Shown here in pieces: positions 6,722 through 13,946 of a stretch of DNA of 17,496 nt (the first letter of the stretch is position 1; every line of letters begins with the position of its first letter). A model generated the notes under the pieces. That model saw only the letters and a list, made by a program, of their open reading frames with translations, made no database searches and had not been told where the DNA came from. The stretch is from the NCBI GenBank assembly GCA_002937555.1, contig PTKB01000022.1, positions 1-17,496 of the forward strand, read 5' to 3'. The stretch comes from Alphaproteobacteria bacterium MarineAlpha10_Bin2. GTDB taxonomy: Bacteria; Pseudomonadota; Alphaproteobacteria; UBA828. A program made the translations under genes and the position numbers.

Positions 6722-7144
6722 TCATATTTCTCCGCGATAACTGCCGCGCAGCTGCTTGGTGCGGCCGCGCCGCGTCTTGGCGTCGAGGCGGCGTTGTTTG
6801 GCCGCTTTGCCGGGCCGGGTGGGGCGGCGGTGAATGGGTCGCTCGGCCGCCTTCTGCAGCAGCGCCACCAGTCGGGCCAAGGCATCCGCGCGGTTTTGCT
6901 CGCGCGTGCGGAAGCGCCGCGCGGTGATAACGATCTCGCCCTCCTTGGTGAGCCGCTTGCCCGCCAGGCGCCGGGCGCGGGCGCGCAGATCTTCGGGCAA
7001 GGACGGCGAGCCGGCGAGATCGAACCGCAGCTGCACCGCGGTCGACAGCTTGTTGACGTTCTGTCCGCCCGGCCCGCCGGCATGGATGAAGGTTTCACCG
7101 ATCTCACGCGAGTCGAGGGCAATATGTTCGGTAATTTCGATCAT
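6722..7144 (-). CDS. arfB: Alternative ribosome-rescue factor ArfB (peptidyl-tRNA hydrolase)
   Basis: The protein has 140 residues. ArfB (YaeJ/ICT1 family) releases stalled peptides from ribosomes on mRNAs that lack a stop codon. The catalytic GGQ motif is at residues 26-28 in 'IHAGGPGGQNVNKLST', the class I release-factor-like domain covers ~1-105, and the C-terminal tail is strongly basic ('KAAKQRRLDAKTRRGRTKQLRGSY'). That tail is what inserts into the empty mRNA channel and distinguishes ArfB from true release factors. The length fits the family. It is the last gene of a minus-strand run after the selenoprotein, separated from it by a GC hairpin, so it may have its own promoter. Confidence 0.93.
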   Translation of the reverse strand: MIEITEHIALDSREIGETFIHAGGPGGQNVNKLSTAVQLRFDLAGSPSLPEDLRARARRLAGKRLTKEGEIVITARRFRTREQNRADALARLVALLQKAAERPIHRRPTRPGKAAKQRRLDAKTRRGRTKQLRGSYRGEI

Positions 7145-7182
7145 GATTTACGACTGACCCGCAGGCCCATCTCCGAAAGGCC

Positions 7183-7203
7183 GGGGGGCGTCTTGCGCCC
7201 CCC
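7183..7203 (-). terminator. GC-rich hairpin after the selenoprotein gene
   Basis: An 8-bp perfect stem (GGGGGGCG / CGCCCCCC, loop of 5) starts 11 bp after the minus-strand stop at 7214. It is followed by a pyrimidine-rich GGCCTTTCGG rather than a long T-tract. It may terminate transcription in part or protect the 3' end before arfB. Confidence 0.5.
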
Positions 7204-7213
7204 TTCCCATCTC

Positions 7214-7861
7214 TCAGCGCAGTGCCTTTACGTCGTCCAAAGTTTTTTGCGGCTCCGGCCGCGTCGTGTAGTCCGGGTCGATATCGGCGACGCGGACGAT
7301 GCCGCTCTGATCCACCACCAGGCGGGCCGGTATCGGCAACGTCCAGCTGGGGTCGCCGTTGACCTCAGCCAGATCGACCTTGAAGCCGTCATAGACTTTT
7401 TTTAGCTCGTCCGAAAAAGCGAAGCGCAGACCCAACTGGGCCGCATAATCGTTGCGCGGATCGTGCAGCATGGCGAAGGCGAGCCCGTGCTTCTTGCGCA
7501 TGCTCGCACTGTGTTCCGGCACTTGCGCGGTGATCGCCACCAGTGTCGTGTTGTGGAGTTTCAAATCCTCCACGATGTCACGCAAAGCATACAGCTCTGC
7601 ATTACAATAGGGTCACCAGTGGCCGCGGAATATCGTAACGACGAGCGGTCCGTCGGCCAAAAGCGCCTCGGAGCTGACCGTGCTGCCGTCATCATTATCG
7701 AGCGTGAACGGCGGCAACTTGTCGCCCACCTTAATCACGCCCTCCATGATGCCGGAGGCGCGCAGCTCGTCCAACGAGCGCGCCATCACGGCCTGCCAGT
7801 CCTTGGGAATGTTCTCTTTCCCGCCGGCCTCTATAGCCGCCAGCTTGTCTGCCAAACTCAT
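7214..7861 (-). CDS. Selenocysteine-containing peroxiredoxin-like (AhpC/TSA) protein
   Basis: Two frames, 7861-7613 and 7612-7214, lie in the same phase and are separated only by a TGA at 7615-7613. Read through, they give one 215-residue protein of the AhpC/TSA 'peroxiredoxin-like' family: an N-terminal helical extension (1-40), 'VGDKLPPFTLDNDDG', 'GPLVVTIFRGHW-U-PYCNAELYAL', 'LVAITAQ', 'SWTLPIPARLVVDQSGIVRVADIDPDYTTRPEP'. Cys homologues have W-C-P-Y-C here, so the TGA replaces the first catalytic Cys (residue 83), with C86 as resolving partner. A SECIS-like hairpin follows. The ribosome-binding site is AGGAGG before ATG 7861. Likely role: thiol-dependent peroxide or disulfide chemistry in the cytoplasm. 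The alternative is a nonsense mutation, which the exact position, hairpin and intact downstream frame argue against. Confidence 0.88.
7580..7602 (-). promoter_or_regulatory. Bacterial SECIS element
   Basis: Ten bases after the TGA the minus-strand mRNA folds into a 9-bp stem, AUGCAGAGC with GCUUUGCGU (two G-U wobbles), closing the five-base loop UGUAU. The loop G is about 21 nt past the UGA, inside the window used by SelB-dependent bacterial SECIS hairpins. The element lies in coding sequence and keeps the frame. Confidence 0.8.
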
Positions 7862-7940
7862 GTTTTTCCTCCTTCAACGATTCGCCGGCCAACTTAGCAT
7901 GGCGGGCCGGGCGCGCCGACCGTATTTGCCCGACTCCCTT

Positions 7941-8507
7941 TCACGTTCCCTTGAGCGGCATCGCGGCTTCGGGCACCGTTTCCTCGACCTCGACGCCGAT
8001 GGTGGCGCAGAATGTGGCGAGGAGCTGGTAGTAACCGACCATGACGGTGAGATCGATCAGGCCCTCATCGCCCAATATCTCTTTCAGGGAATCGACCAGC
8101 GTGTCGGGCACGGTCTCGCCGGCGGCGAGCAGGCGGGCGAAACGGAGCGCCGGGCCGGTCGGCGCCGGCTCGTCTTCGATCGCCGCGCTGCCGGCAATCG
8201 GGCGCAAGCGCTCAGGCACTTTGTGGATATGGTGGCGCCACTCATATTTGTTGCCGAGGATGGCCGAGACTTCGCAAATCACCATCTCGCGCAAATCCTC
8301 ATCCAAGGCGGAATGAAAGCGCGCATGCTCGCCGACCGCGGCGACCGCCTCGAGCGCGCCTGGGCTGCGTCCCATGACGGCGAACATATTCGGCAAGAAG
8401 CCGAGCTTCCGCGTCGTCAGGATGTGATCGAAGATCGCCCGCGCCGCCGGCGCCGCGTCTTCCATGATCGCCGGCGCCACCACCTGACGTTCCCGGTAAC
8501 TGGTCAT
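7941..8507 (-). CDS. Carboxymuconolactone decarboxylase/AhpD-like family protein
   Basis: The protein has 188 residues, from ATG 8507 with GGGAGAGG upstream; the longer frame to 8972 runs through the divergent gene and was rejected. 'ARAIFDHILTTRKLGFLPNMFAVMGRSPGALEAVAAVGEHARFHSALDEDLREMVICEVSAILGNKYEWRHHIHK' is the CMD-domain pattern, with the helix 'REMVICEVSAILGNKYEWRHH' at the position of the AhpD active site. The CxxC of true AhpD is absent (here K-Y-E-W), so disulfide reductase activity is not expected. A gamma-carboxymuconolactone-decarboxylase-like or unknown role is more likely. It is 79 bp upstream of the selenoprotein on the same strand, probably in one transcript. Confidence 0.88.
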   Translation of the reverse strand: MTSYRERQVVAPAIMEDAAPAARAIFDHILTTRKLGFLPNMFAVMGRSPGALEAVAAVGEHARFHSALDEDLREMVICEVSAILGNKYEWRHHIHKVPERLRPIAGSAAIEDEPAPTGPALRFARLLAAGETVPDTLVDSLKEILGDEGLIDLTVMVGYYQLLATFCATIGVEVEETVPEAAMPLKGT

Positions 8508-8520
8508 TGTGCCTCTCCCT

Positions 8521-8642
8521 ATTTGACTGCGTGGCGATTTATAACGCGCCGAGGCGGACCGCGCGAGGATCGCGGCAAAGTTGACAAACACAGTCAAATA
8601 TAAGGATGCTTTCGAAAAGCCTCGGCCGGCACGAACCGGCCG
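8521..8642. promoter_or_regulatory. Divergent control region with a 9-bp inverted repeat and leader hairpin
   Basis: ATTTGACTG at 8521-8529 is exactly repeated in reverse complement (CAGTCAAAT) at 8591-8599, 61 bp apart. The right copy sits in a second inverted repeat, TTGAC-N7-GTCAA, at 8581-8597. TTGACA at 8581 could be a -35 for the plus-strand gene. Downstream, CGGCCGG / CCGGCCG (8623-8642, loop of 6) would form a stable hairpin in its 5' leader. Confidence 0.45.
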
Positions 8643-8666
8643 GCAGAAATCAAATGGGAGGACAGC

Positions 8667-8924
8667 ATGCGGGCCGTCAACGACACCTTCACAAAGAACA
8701 CCATCGAATTGGACGGCGGCGAGTTCATCGACAGCACTTTTGTGGAATGCAAACTCGTCTATCACGGCGGCGCTCTGCCAAAGATCGAGCAATCGACGCT
8801 GGATAACAGCACTTTCGCGCTCCGGGGCTCCGCCGCCAACACTATCGAGTTTCTCAAATTGTTGTGGACGCTCGGCGAGCGCGACGCGGTGGAGAGCATC
8901 TTGGCCAATATCAAGGGTGCGTAA
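8667..8924 (+). CDS. Small conserved-looking protein, pentapeptide-like (85 aa)
   Basis: The ATG at 8667 has a strong GGGAGGAC site and opens 85 codons. 'TIELDGGEFIDSTFVECKLVYHGGALPKIEQSTLDNSTFAL' has the F/L-rich five-residue periodicity (EFIDS-TFVEC-KLVY...STLDN-STFAL) seen in pentapeptide-repeat solenoids, followed by an amphipathic helix 'ANTIEFLKLLWTLGERDAVESILANIKGA'. It resembles short, uncharacterised proteobacterial proteins, but I cannot assign a function. It is 29 bp upstream of glnA on the same strand and preceded by its own leader hairpin. Confidence 0.75.
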   Translation: MRAVNDTFTKNTIELDGGEFIDSTFVECKLVYHGGALPKIEQSTLDNSTFALRGSAANTIEFLKLLWTLGERDAVESILANIKGA

Positions 8925-8953
8925 GACAATAAATTTCGGGGAGGGATTCAACC

Positions 8954-10367
8954 ATGAACACATCGGGAGCAAACGGCCTACTTGATCTTATCAAGGAACA
9001 GGATATCCGCTACCTCGCCTTCCGCTTTACCGATCCGCACGGCAAGTGGCAGCACACATCGCAGCATGTCAGCACGGTCGACGAAGACCTTCTGACCAAT
9101 GGCCATGTTCGACGGCTCGTCGATCTCGGGCTGGAAGGAGATCAGCGAATCCGACATGGTCCTCAAGCCGGATGTCTCGACCGCGGTGATGGATCCGTTC
9201 TCCGACGACCCGACGCTTATTCTCTTTGCCGACGTACTCGAGCCGAGCACCCGCGAGCCCTACGCGCGCGATCCGCGCTCGGTCGCCAAACATGCCGAAG
9301 CCTATCTTACCGAAATGGGCATCGGCGATGCCGCCTATTTCGGCCCGGAACCGAAATTTTTCATCTTCGATAGCGTGCAGTTTTCCGTCGAGCAAAACCA
9401 TTGCTTCTACCGCGTCGACTCCGAAGAGGGCCCGTATAATTCGGGCGCCGAATATCCCCATGGCAATCTCGGTCACCGGCCGGGACCGAAGGGCGGCTAC
9501 TTCCCCGCGCCGCCGATCGACCACAGCAACGCGATTTGCAATGAGATGCTCAACGTGCTGAGCGATATGGGCGTGCATGTCGAGAAGCATCACCATGAGG
9601 TGGCGCCGAGCCAGCATGAGCTCGGTATCCGCTACGAAACTTTGACGCGCGCCGCCGACACCATCCAGCTGTATAAATATGTCGTCCATATGGTGGCCGA
9701 ACAAAACGGCAAGACGGCGACCTTCATGCCGAAGCCGATCATGAACGACAACGGCTCGGGCATGCACACCCATCAATCGATTTGGAAGGACGGCGTGCCG
9801 ATGTTCGCCGGCGACCAATATGCCGGCCTGTCCGAGGATGCGTTGTTTTATATCGGCGGCATCATCAAACATGCGCGCGCCTTGAACGCCTTCACCAATC
9901 CGATCACCAACAGCTATAAGCGCCTGGTGCCGGGCTATGAGGCGCCGGTGATACTCGCCTATTCGTCGCGCAACCGCAGCGCTTCGTGCCGCATCCCGCA
10001 CAGCTTCAGCGCCGACGGCAAGCGCGTCGAAGTGCGCTTTCCCGACCCGGCGGCGAACCCCTTTCTCGCCTTCGCCGCCATGCTAATGGCTGGCACCGAC
10101 GGTATCGAAAACCGGCTGCATCCGGGCGATGCGATGGACGAAAATCTCTACGACCTGTCTCCGCTGCATCTCAAGGAGGTGCCGACCGTCTCCGGCAGCC
10201 TGCGCGACGCCTGCGACGCGCTCGACGACGACCGCGATTTCTTGAAGCGCGGCAACGTCTTCAGCGACGATCTGATCGACGCCTATCTCGAGCTCAAATG
10301 GGATGAAGTCCTGGAGTTCGAAACCACCACCCATCCCCTGGAATTCCTGCGCCACTACAGTGTTTAG
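8954..10367 (+). pseudogene. glnA: Type I glutamine synthetase, frame interrupted near 9104
   Basis: GlnA makes glutamine from glutamate, ammonia and ATP. The frame from ATG 8954 (GGGGAGGG site) begins the family N-terminus, 'IRYLAFRFTDPHGKWQHTSQHVSTVDEDLLTNG', then the conserved 'MFDGSSISGWKEISESDMVLKPD' continues in another frame to 10367. Relatives have one more residue (NG-I/V-MFDGSS), so two bases are missing at 9103-9105. Corrected length is ~470 residues, normal for the family. Intact motifs: 'HHHEVAPSQHE', 'NDNGSGMHTHQS', 'NRSASCRIP', 'RVEVRFPDPAANP' and the adenylylation-type tyrosine in 'ENLYDLS'. The metal-ligand motif is GPEPKFF, with Lys for the usual second Glu. Otherwise the coding sequence is undecayed, so the shift may be a sequencing error. 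Confidence 0.85.
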
Positions 10368-10376
10368 GAGGCAGCC

Positions 10377-10805
10377 ATGAGCGACACCTACCAAGGAGGA
10401 TGTTTTTGCGGCGAAGTGAAGTTCGAAGTCTCCGGCACGCCGGCGTCGGAAGGCTATTGCCATTGCAATGATTGCCGCAATTGGTCGGCGGCGCCATTCA
10501 TCGCCTTCAGCCTGTGGGCGACGGATGCGGTCAAATTCACCAGCGGCGAGGCGAGCGTCGGCAGCTATTCCAAGTCCGGGCGGTCGGTGCGGAAATTCTG
10601 CACTGTTTGCGGCGCCAATTTGATGGCCGCCCTCCCCGGCATGAATCTGATCGATGTTTTTCCGAGCCAGATAGAAGGCTTTCAACCCGCGCCGACGCTG
10701 CATATCTCTTACGCCGAGAAGGTAATGCCGGTGGTCGACGGGCTGCCGAAATATTCCGACTTACCGGCCGAAATCGGCGGCAGCGGAGATCTTTTGCCCG
10801 AATAG
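10377..10805 (+). CDS. GFA-family (glutathione-dependent formaldehyde-activating-like) zinc protein
   Basis: The protein has 142 residues, and AGGAGG precedes ATG 10377, overlapping the glnA stop region, so it is co-transcribed with glnA. Zinc-site cysteines of the GFA/CENP-V fold are all present: 'GGCFCGEVKFEV', 'YCHCNDCRNWSAAPF' and 'KFCTVCGANL'. The family founder was named for glutathione-formaldehyde condensation, but most members, and that activity itself, are not well proven. The substrate here is unknown; a glutathione or small thiol adduct is a reasonable guess. No signal peptide. Confidence 0.9.
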   Translation: MSDTYQGGCFCGEVKFEVSGTPASEGYCHCNDCRNWSAAPFIAFSLWATDAVKFTSGEASVGSYSKSGRSVRKFCTVCGANLMAALPGMNLIDVFPSQIEGFQPAPTLHISYAEKVMPVVDGLPKYSDLPAEIGGSGDLLPE

Positions 10806-10809
10806 AGAA

Positions 10810-10825
10810 AGCGCCGCGCGGCGCT
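10810..10825. terminator. 16-bp perfect GC palindrome
   Basis: AGCGCCGCGCGGCGCT lies 5 bp after the GFA stop. It is a perfect palindrome able to form a short hairpin, but no T-run follows, so terminator function is uncertain. Confidence 0.35.
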
Positions 10826-10918
10826 GACGAATTCGTGACATGCTGTTGTTGCGGGCGCTTGCTATGCTGCCCGAGTGATCGGCTGCGTGACCGATCGGCG
10901 AGATCGGGAGTAAGCGTG

Positions 10919-11599
10919 ATGCGTTGGGTTTATGCGCTTGTGGTTCTATCGCTGCTCGCCGCCACCCCGGCCCTTGCTGACATCGACCGGGGAGAGGCCG
11001 CCTTCGAGCGCGGCGATTACGAGACGGCGCCCGGTGTGTTTCGCCCGCTCGCTGCCGAGGGCGATGCCCAAGCGCAGCACAATCTCGGCTTTATGTATTA
11101 CCGCGGCGAAGGCGTGGAACAGGATTTTGCCGCGGCGCTCAATTGGTTTCGCAAAGCCGCCGCACAGGGCAGTGCGCCGGCGCAGGCACGTCTCGGCGAA
11201 ATGTATTACCGCGGCAAGGGCGTGGCGAAGGACCATGCCATGGCTGCCAATCATTACCGAGCGGCGGCGGAACAAGGGCATGCCCACGCGCAATCCATGC
11301 TGGCGGAGATGTACGGCGCGGGCGAGGGCGTCGCGCAAAACCATGAGACCGCGGCGGTGTGGTTCCATAGAGCGGCGGCGCAGGGTTACGAGCTTGCGCA
11401 AACCGCTCTCAGCTTCATGTACACTGAAGGCCGGGGCGTAGAGCAGGATTTCGTTCAGGCGCTGAAATGGATCGATCTGGCGGGCGCACAGAATGCCATG
11501 ATCACCGCCATGTTCCGCAATCACCTCACTTTCCGTATGAGCGATGACGAGATCGCCGAAGGCGAACGGCTTGCGCGCGAATGGAATCCCGCGCCCTAG
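10919..11599 (+). CDS. Exported Sel1-repeat protein
   Basis: The protein has 226 residues. Residues 1-20 (MRWVYALVVLSLLAATPALA) are a Sec signal peptide, so the protein is periplasmic. Five Sel1-like repeats follow, each about 36 residues with the GxGVxxDxxxAxxWxxxAAxQGxAxAQxxLGxMY pattern: 'QHNLGFMYYRGEGVEQDFAAALNWFRKAAAQG', 'ARLGEMYYRGKGVAKDHAMAANHYRAAAEQG', 'MLAEMYGAGEGVAQNHETAAVWFHRAAAQG' and 'ALSFMYTEGRGVEQDFVQALKWIDLAGAQ'. Sel1 proteins are protein-interaction scaffolds, often tied to envelope or signalling functions. ATG 10919 has GGGAG upstream; the long frame from 10472 overlaps the GFA gene and is not used. It is followed 31 bp later by another exported repeat protein. Confidence 0.9.
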   Translation: MRWVYALVVLSLLAATPALADIDRGEAAFERGDYETAPGVFRPLAAEGDAQAQHNLGFMYYRGEGVEQDFAAALNWFRKAAAQGSAPAQARLGEMYYRGKGVAKDHAMAANHYRAAAEQGHAHAQSMLAEMYGAGEGVAQNHETAAVWFHRAAAQGYELAQTALSFMYTEGRGVEQDFVQALKWIDLAGAQNAMITAMFRNHLTFRMSDDEIAEGERLAREWNPAP

Positions 11600-11630
11600 C
11601 CGCCGGTGAACGGGAAGGAGCCATCAGATC

Positions 11631-12167
11631 ATGGATATCAGGAAGTTATTCACGTCCTTTGCGGCGGGCCTCATGCTGGCGGCCCTTCCGCTCGCGATTG
11701 TCCACGCCGCCGGCGACGGCGGCACGGGCAGTGGCGGCGGCGGCGGCGTCGCGGCGGGCAATTATGATGGCGACGACCAGAATCTCATCGCCGGCCGACG
11801 CGCCTTCGACGCGGGCGATTGGCTAGGCGCCACGGAAGATTTCGCGCAAGCCATCGAATCCGGTGCGGACAATGCCGACACCTATAACTTGCTCGCCTAT
11901 TCTTATCGCCGTCTCGGCCAGCTCGATCTTGCCTTCGCCAATTACGCGCGGGCACTCGAATTGAACCCGCGCCACCGTGGCGCCCATGAATATATCGGCG
12001 AGGCTTATCTGCTGGTTGGCAACCCAACCGAGGCCGCTGCCCATTTGAGCGCGCTCAAAGAAATTTGCGGCAATTGCAGCGAGGCTATGAAACTCCGCAA
12101 AGCGCTGAAGCGCTACGCGCAAACCGCCCAAAGCTCAATGCTGCTGCCGGACGGGGAGGCCTGGTAG
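11631..12167 (+). CDS. Exported TPR-repeat protein
   Basis: The protein has 178 residues. The signal peptide is residues 1-26 (ending VHA), followed by a glycine-rich linker ('GDGGTGSGGGGGVAAGNYDGDD') and then three TPR-like units: 'LIAGRRAFDAGDWLGATEDFAQAIESG', 'ADTYNLLAYSYRRLGQLDLAFANYARALELNP' and 'RGAHEYIGEAYLLVGNPTEAAAHLSALKEICG'. The C-terminal 'EICGNCSEAMKLRKALKRY' carries two cysteines in a CxxC pair that could form a disulfide in the periplasm. GGAAGGAG precedes the start. It probably forms an operon with the Sel1 gene. A scaffold role is likely, partner unknown. It is convergent with the next gene, with only 6 bp between the stops. Confidence 0.88.
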   Translation: MDIRKLFTSFAAGLMLAALPLAIVHAAGDGGTGSGGGGGVAAGNYDGDDQNLIAGRRAFDAGDWLGATEDFAQAIESGADNADTYNLLAYSYRRLGQLDLAFANYARALELNPRHRGAHEYIGEAYLLVGNPTEAAAHLSALKEICGNCSEAMKLRKALKRYAQTAQSSMLLPDGEAW

Positions 12168-12173
12168 CGGCCT

Positions 12174-12818
12174 TTAGAGCGCCGCCAGCGCGTCCGCGAC
12201 CGGTGTGTCGCCGGCGAGCGCTTCGAAGCAGGCGCCGATGGTGTTGGGGTGGTCGAGGCAGGCCGCTAGGATGCGGGCGGTGTCTTCGCGGCTGATGTGG
12301 CCACCGCCGGCGATTTGGCCGAGGTCCTCGGCAATGCGGATGCGCCCGGTGCCGGCATCGTCGGAGAGATAGCCCGGGCGGACGATGGTGGCGTCGAGCG
12401 CGCTGGCGCTGAGATGGGCATCGGCGATGGCCTTGGCGGCGAGAAAGTGATGCAGCTTTTGCGGCGCGCGTTCGGGCGCGCCGGTCGCCATCGAGCTCAG
12501 CATCACGAAGCGCCGGCAATTCTCCGCCAGGCAGGTATCGATCAGCGATATGGCGCCGATTTGATCGACATCGACGGTCTTCTCCGGCCCCGTCTTGGAG
12601 CCCGAGCCGGCGGCGAAAATCACCGCCCCATGGCCGCGCACCACCGCCTCCAGCGGCGCCTCGAGATCTCCGAGCACGGGCTCGGCGCCGAGCGCCAACA
12701 TGTCCTCGCTCTGGCTTTCGAGGCGGATCATGGCGCGCGGCCGGTGCCCGGCTTCGAGCAGGAGCGGAATGATGAGCCGGCCGGTTTTGCCGTTGGCTCC
12801 GACGATTAAGACATCCAT
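12174..12818 (-). CDS. NAD(P)-binding Rossmann protein (NmrA/YwnB-like atypical SDR)
   Basis: The protein has 214 residues. The N-terminal 'VLIVGANGKTGRLIIPLLLEAGHRPRAMIR' is the GxxGxxG dinucleotide-binding loop of atypical short-chain dehydrogenases. 'VIFAAGSGSKTGPEKTVDVDQIGAISLIDTC', 'RFVMLSSMATGAPE' and 'DATIVRPGYLSDDAGTGRI' complete the fold. The classical SDR Tyr-x-x-x-Lys appears as a modified 'HHFLAAKAIADAHL' (Lys kept, Tyr not), so it may sense redox state rather than catalyse, as in NmrA-like proteins. It lies downstream of the NicX-like gene on the same strand, 95 bp apart. A reductase step of the same pathway is possible but not shown. Confidence 0.88.
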   Translation of the reverse strand: MDVLIVGANGKTGRLIIPLLLEAGHRPRAMIRLESQSEDMLALGAEPVLGDLEAPLEAVVRGHGAVIFAAGSGSKTGPEKTVDVDQIGAISLIDTCLAENCRRFVMLSSMATGAPERAPQKLHHFLAAKAIADAHLSASALDATIVRPGYLSDDAGTGRIRIAEDLGQIAGGGHISREDTARILAACLDHPNTIGACFEALAGDTPVADALAAL

Positions 12819-12913
12819 GGCGTTCCACTTGCCGCTGTTGTATGGCGGCTATTATTTCACGGTGCGGCGCCGGGCGTCACCCATTTGCTGCGCCGCCTGA
12901 CGCGCGCGAAAGA

Positions 12914-13936
12914 CTAGGCGCGCATCTCCGCCGGTACGACCTCGCCGCCTTCGACGATCAGCTCGTCATCGAGCCAGAGATTGCAGTTCTGCATCGGCAG
13001 ATCGAGATGGCACGGCGTGTCGTTGTCGCCGCCGAATTCGGTATCCGGGCCGAGCGAAAACAGCACATTGCCGTAATGCGCGCGCCCGTCCATGCCGATG
13101 CCGGGAAGCTCCGGGTTCCACACGCATTTCTCGTTGAGGCCCCAGCCGATATGGGAGACCGCGTAGGCGCGCGGGTCTTCGTACCCGTCCATAAATTGGC
13201 ATAGCTCCGCCGCCTGCTTGTCGCCGTTGATCTCCTTCACCCAGCCGTCCTTGATGATAAATTCTGTGGCGTCCTGAATGTAGGACTTGAGCGGGAAGAC
13301 GATGTCGCCGGGCGCCATCACCACCCGCCCGTCGACGCCGTTCTCGGCGGCGAGCGAGGCGATAAAGCCGCCCGGCCAATGGTCCCAGCGGCCGGGTTTG
13401 GTGGTGTAGCCGTACTCGGTGAGCATCGGCTTGCCGCCGAGGCGGTAGGTGACGTCGCTGCCCGCTTCGTTGGTGAAGCGGAGCGTTTTGGCGGCGGCGA
13501 ATTTTTGTTCGGCGGCCTCGACACGGCGGCGCAATTCGGTGCTCGGAAACAGGCGCTCCAAGATCTCCACCGGCTCGACGATCATGAGGATACGCGTTCC
13601 CGCCTTCTGCATCTCGATCTGTTCATGGCTGAACAGCAGCAGTATATGGTCGACCACCATGTCCGCATCCATGCATTGCTGAACCGCCTCGGGGTGCTGC
13701 GACAAGGGGTTTTCGCCGAGATTGGCGATGCGGTGGCTGGCGTCTTGGGCGTCGTCGGTGGGAATATTGATGTCGAGCGCTTCTGCGCCGAGCGCGGAGA
13801 CGGCGCTTAACGAGGCGGCGCGGTATTCGGGCAACAACTCGCCTTCGGAAAGAACGGCGACGGTTTGCCCGGGGCCGATTTCGCAGAGCTCGAAATTGGC
13901 GCGGAACAGGGCCGTAAGATCGCTCTCTTGGGTCAT
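12914..13936 (-). CDS. NicX-like 2,5-dihydroxypyridine dioxygenase/M29-like metalloenzyme
   Basis: The protein has 340 residues, with the start at MTQESDL (13936; GAGGAAAT upstream). It resembles NicX, the Fe(II) enzyme that opens the ring of 2,5-dihydroxypyridine in nicotinate degradation: 'KAGTRILMIVEPVEILERLFPS', 'AGSDVTYRLGGKPMLTEYGYTTKPGRWDHWPGGF', 'YAVSHIGWGLNEK' and 'GNVLFSLGPDTEFGGDNDTPCHLDLPMQNCNLWLDDE'. The NicX iron triad (two His, one Asp) is kept as H262 and H310-x-D312. The family belongs to the M29 aminopeptidase-like fold, so a peptidase or another ring-cleaving role cannot be ruled out. It begins 10 bp downstream of the Rieske oxygenase stop, in one operon. Probably cytoplasmic. 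Confidence 0.87.
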   Translation of the reverse strand: MTQESDLTALFRANFELCEIGPGQTVAVLSEGELLPEYRAASLSAVSALGAEALDINIPTDDAQDASHRIANLGENPLSQHPEAVQQCMDADMVVDHILLLFSHEQIEMQKAGTRILMIVEPVEILERLFPSTELRRRVEAAEQKFAAAKTLRFTNEAGSDVTYRLGGKPMLTEYGYTTKPGRWDHWPGGFIASLAAENGVDGRVVMAPGDIVFPLKSYIQDATEFIIKDGWVKEINGDKQAAELCQFMDGYEDPRAYAVSHIGWGLNEKCVWNPELPGIGMDGRAHYGNVLFSLGPDTEFGGDNDTPCHLDLPMQNCNLWLDDELIVEGGEVVPAEMRA

Positions 13937-13946
13937 GGCGATTTCC

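Noticed and set aside
7613..7861. Two separate genes (an 82-aa and a 123-aa protein) on the minus strand
   Set aside because: They share one phase, each is half of one peroxiredoxin-like domain, and the second has no good start or ribosome-binding site. A single Sec-containing gene explains both.
7680..8603. 307-codon plus-strand open frame
   Set aside because: It is antisense to the CMD and selenoprotein genes, with composition of a reverse-complement shadow and no recognisable motif.
9069..10001. 310-codon minus-strand open frame
   Set aside because: It lies wholly opposite the glutamine synthetase, whose sequence is unmistakable; no family resemblance in the minus frame.
12863..12900. 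Hairpin between the NicX-like and NAD(P)-binding genes as a terminator
   Set aside because: GCGGCGC and GCGCCGC can pair, but the 19-base loop and lack of a T-tract make this weak and expected by chance at this GC content.
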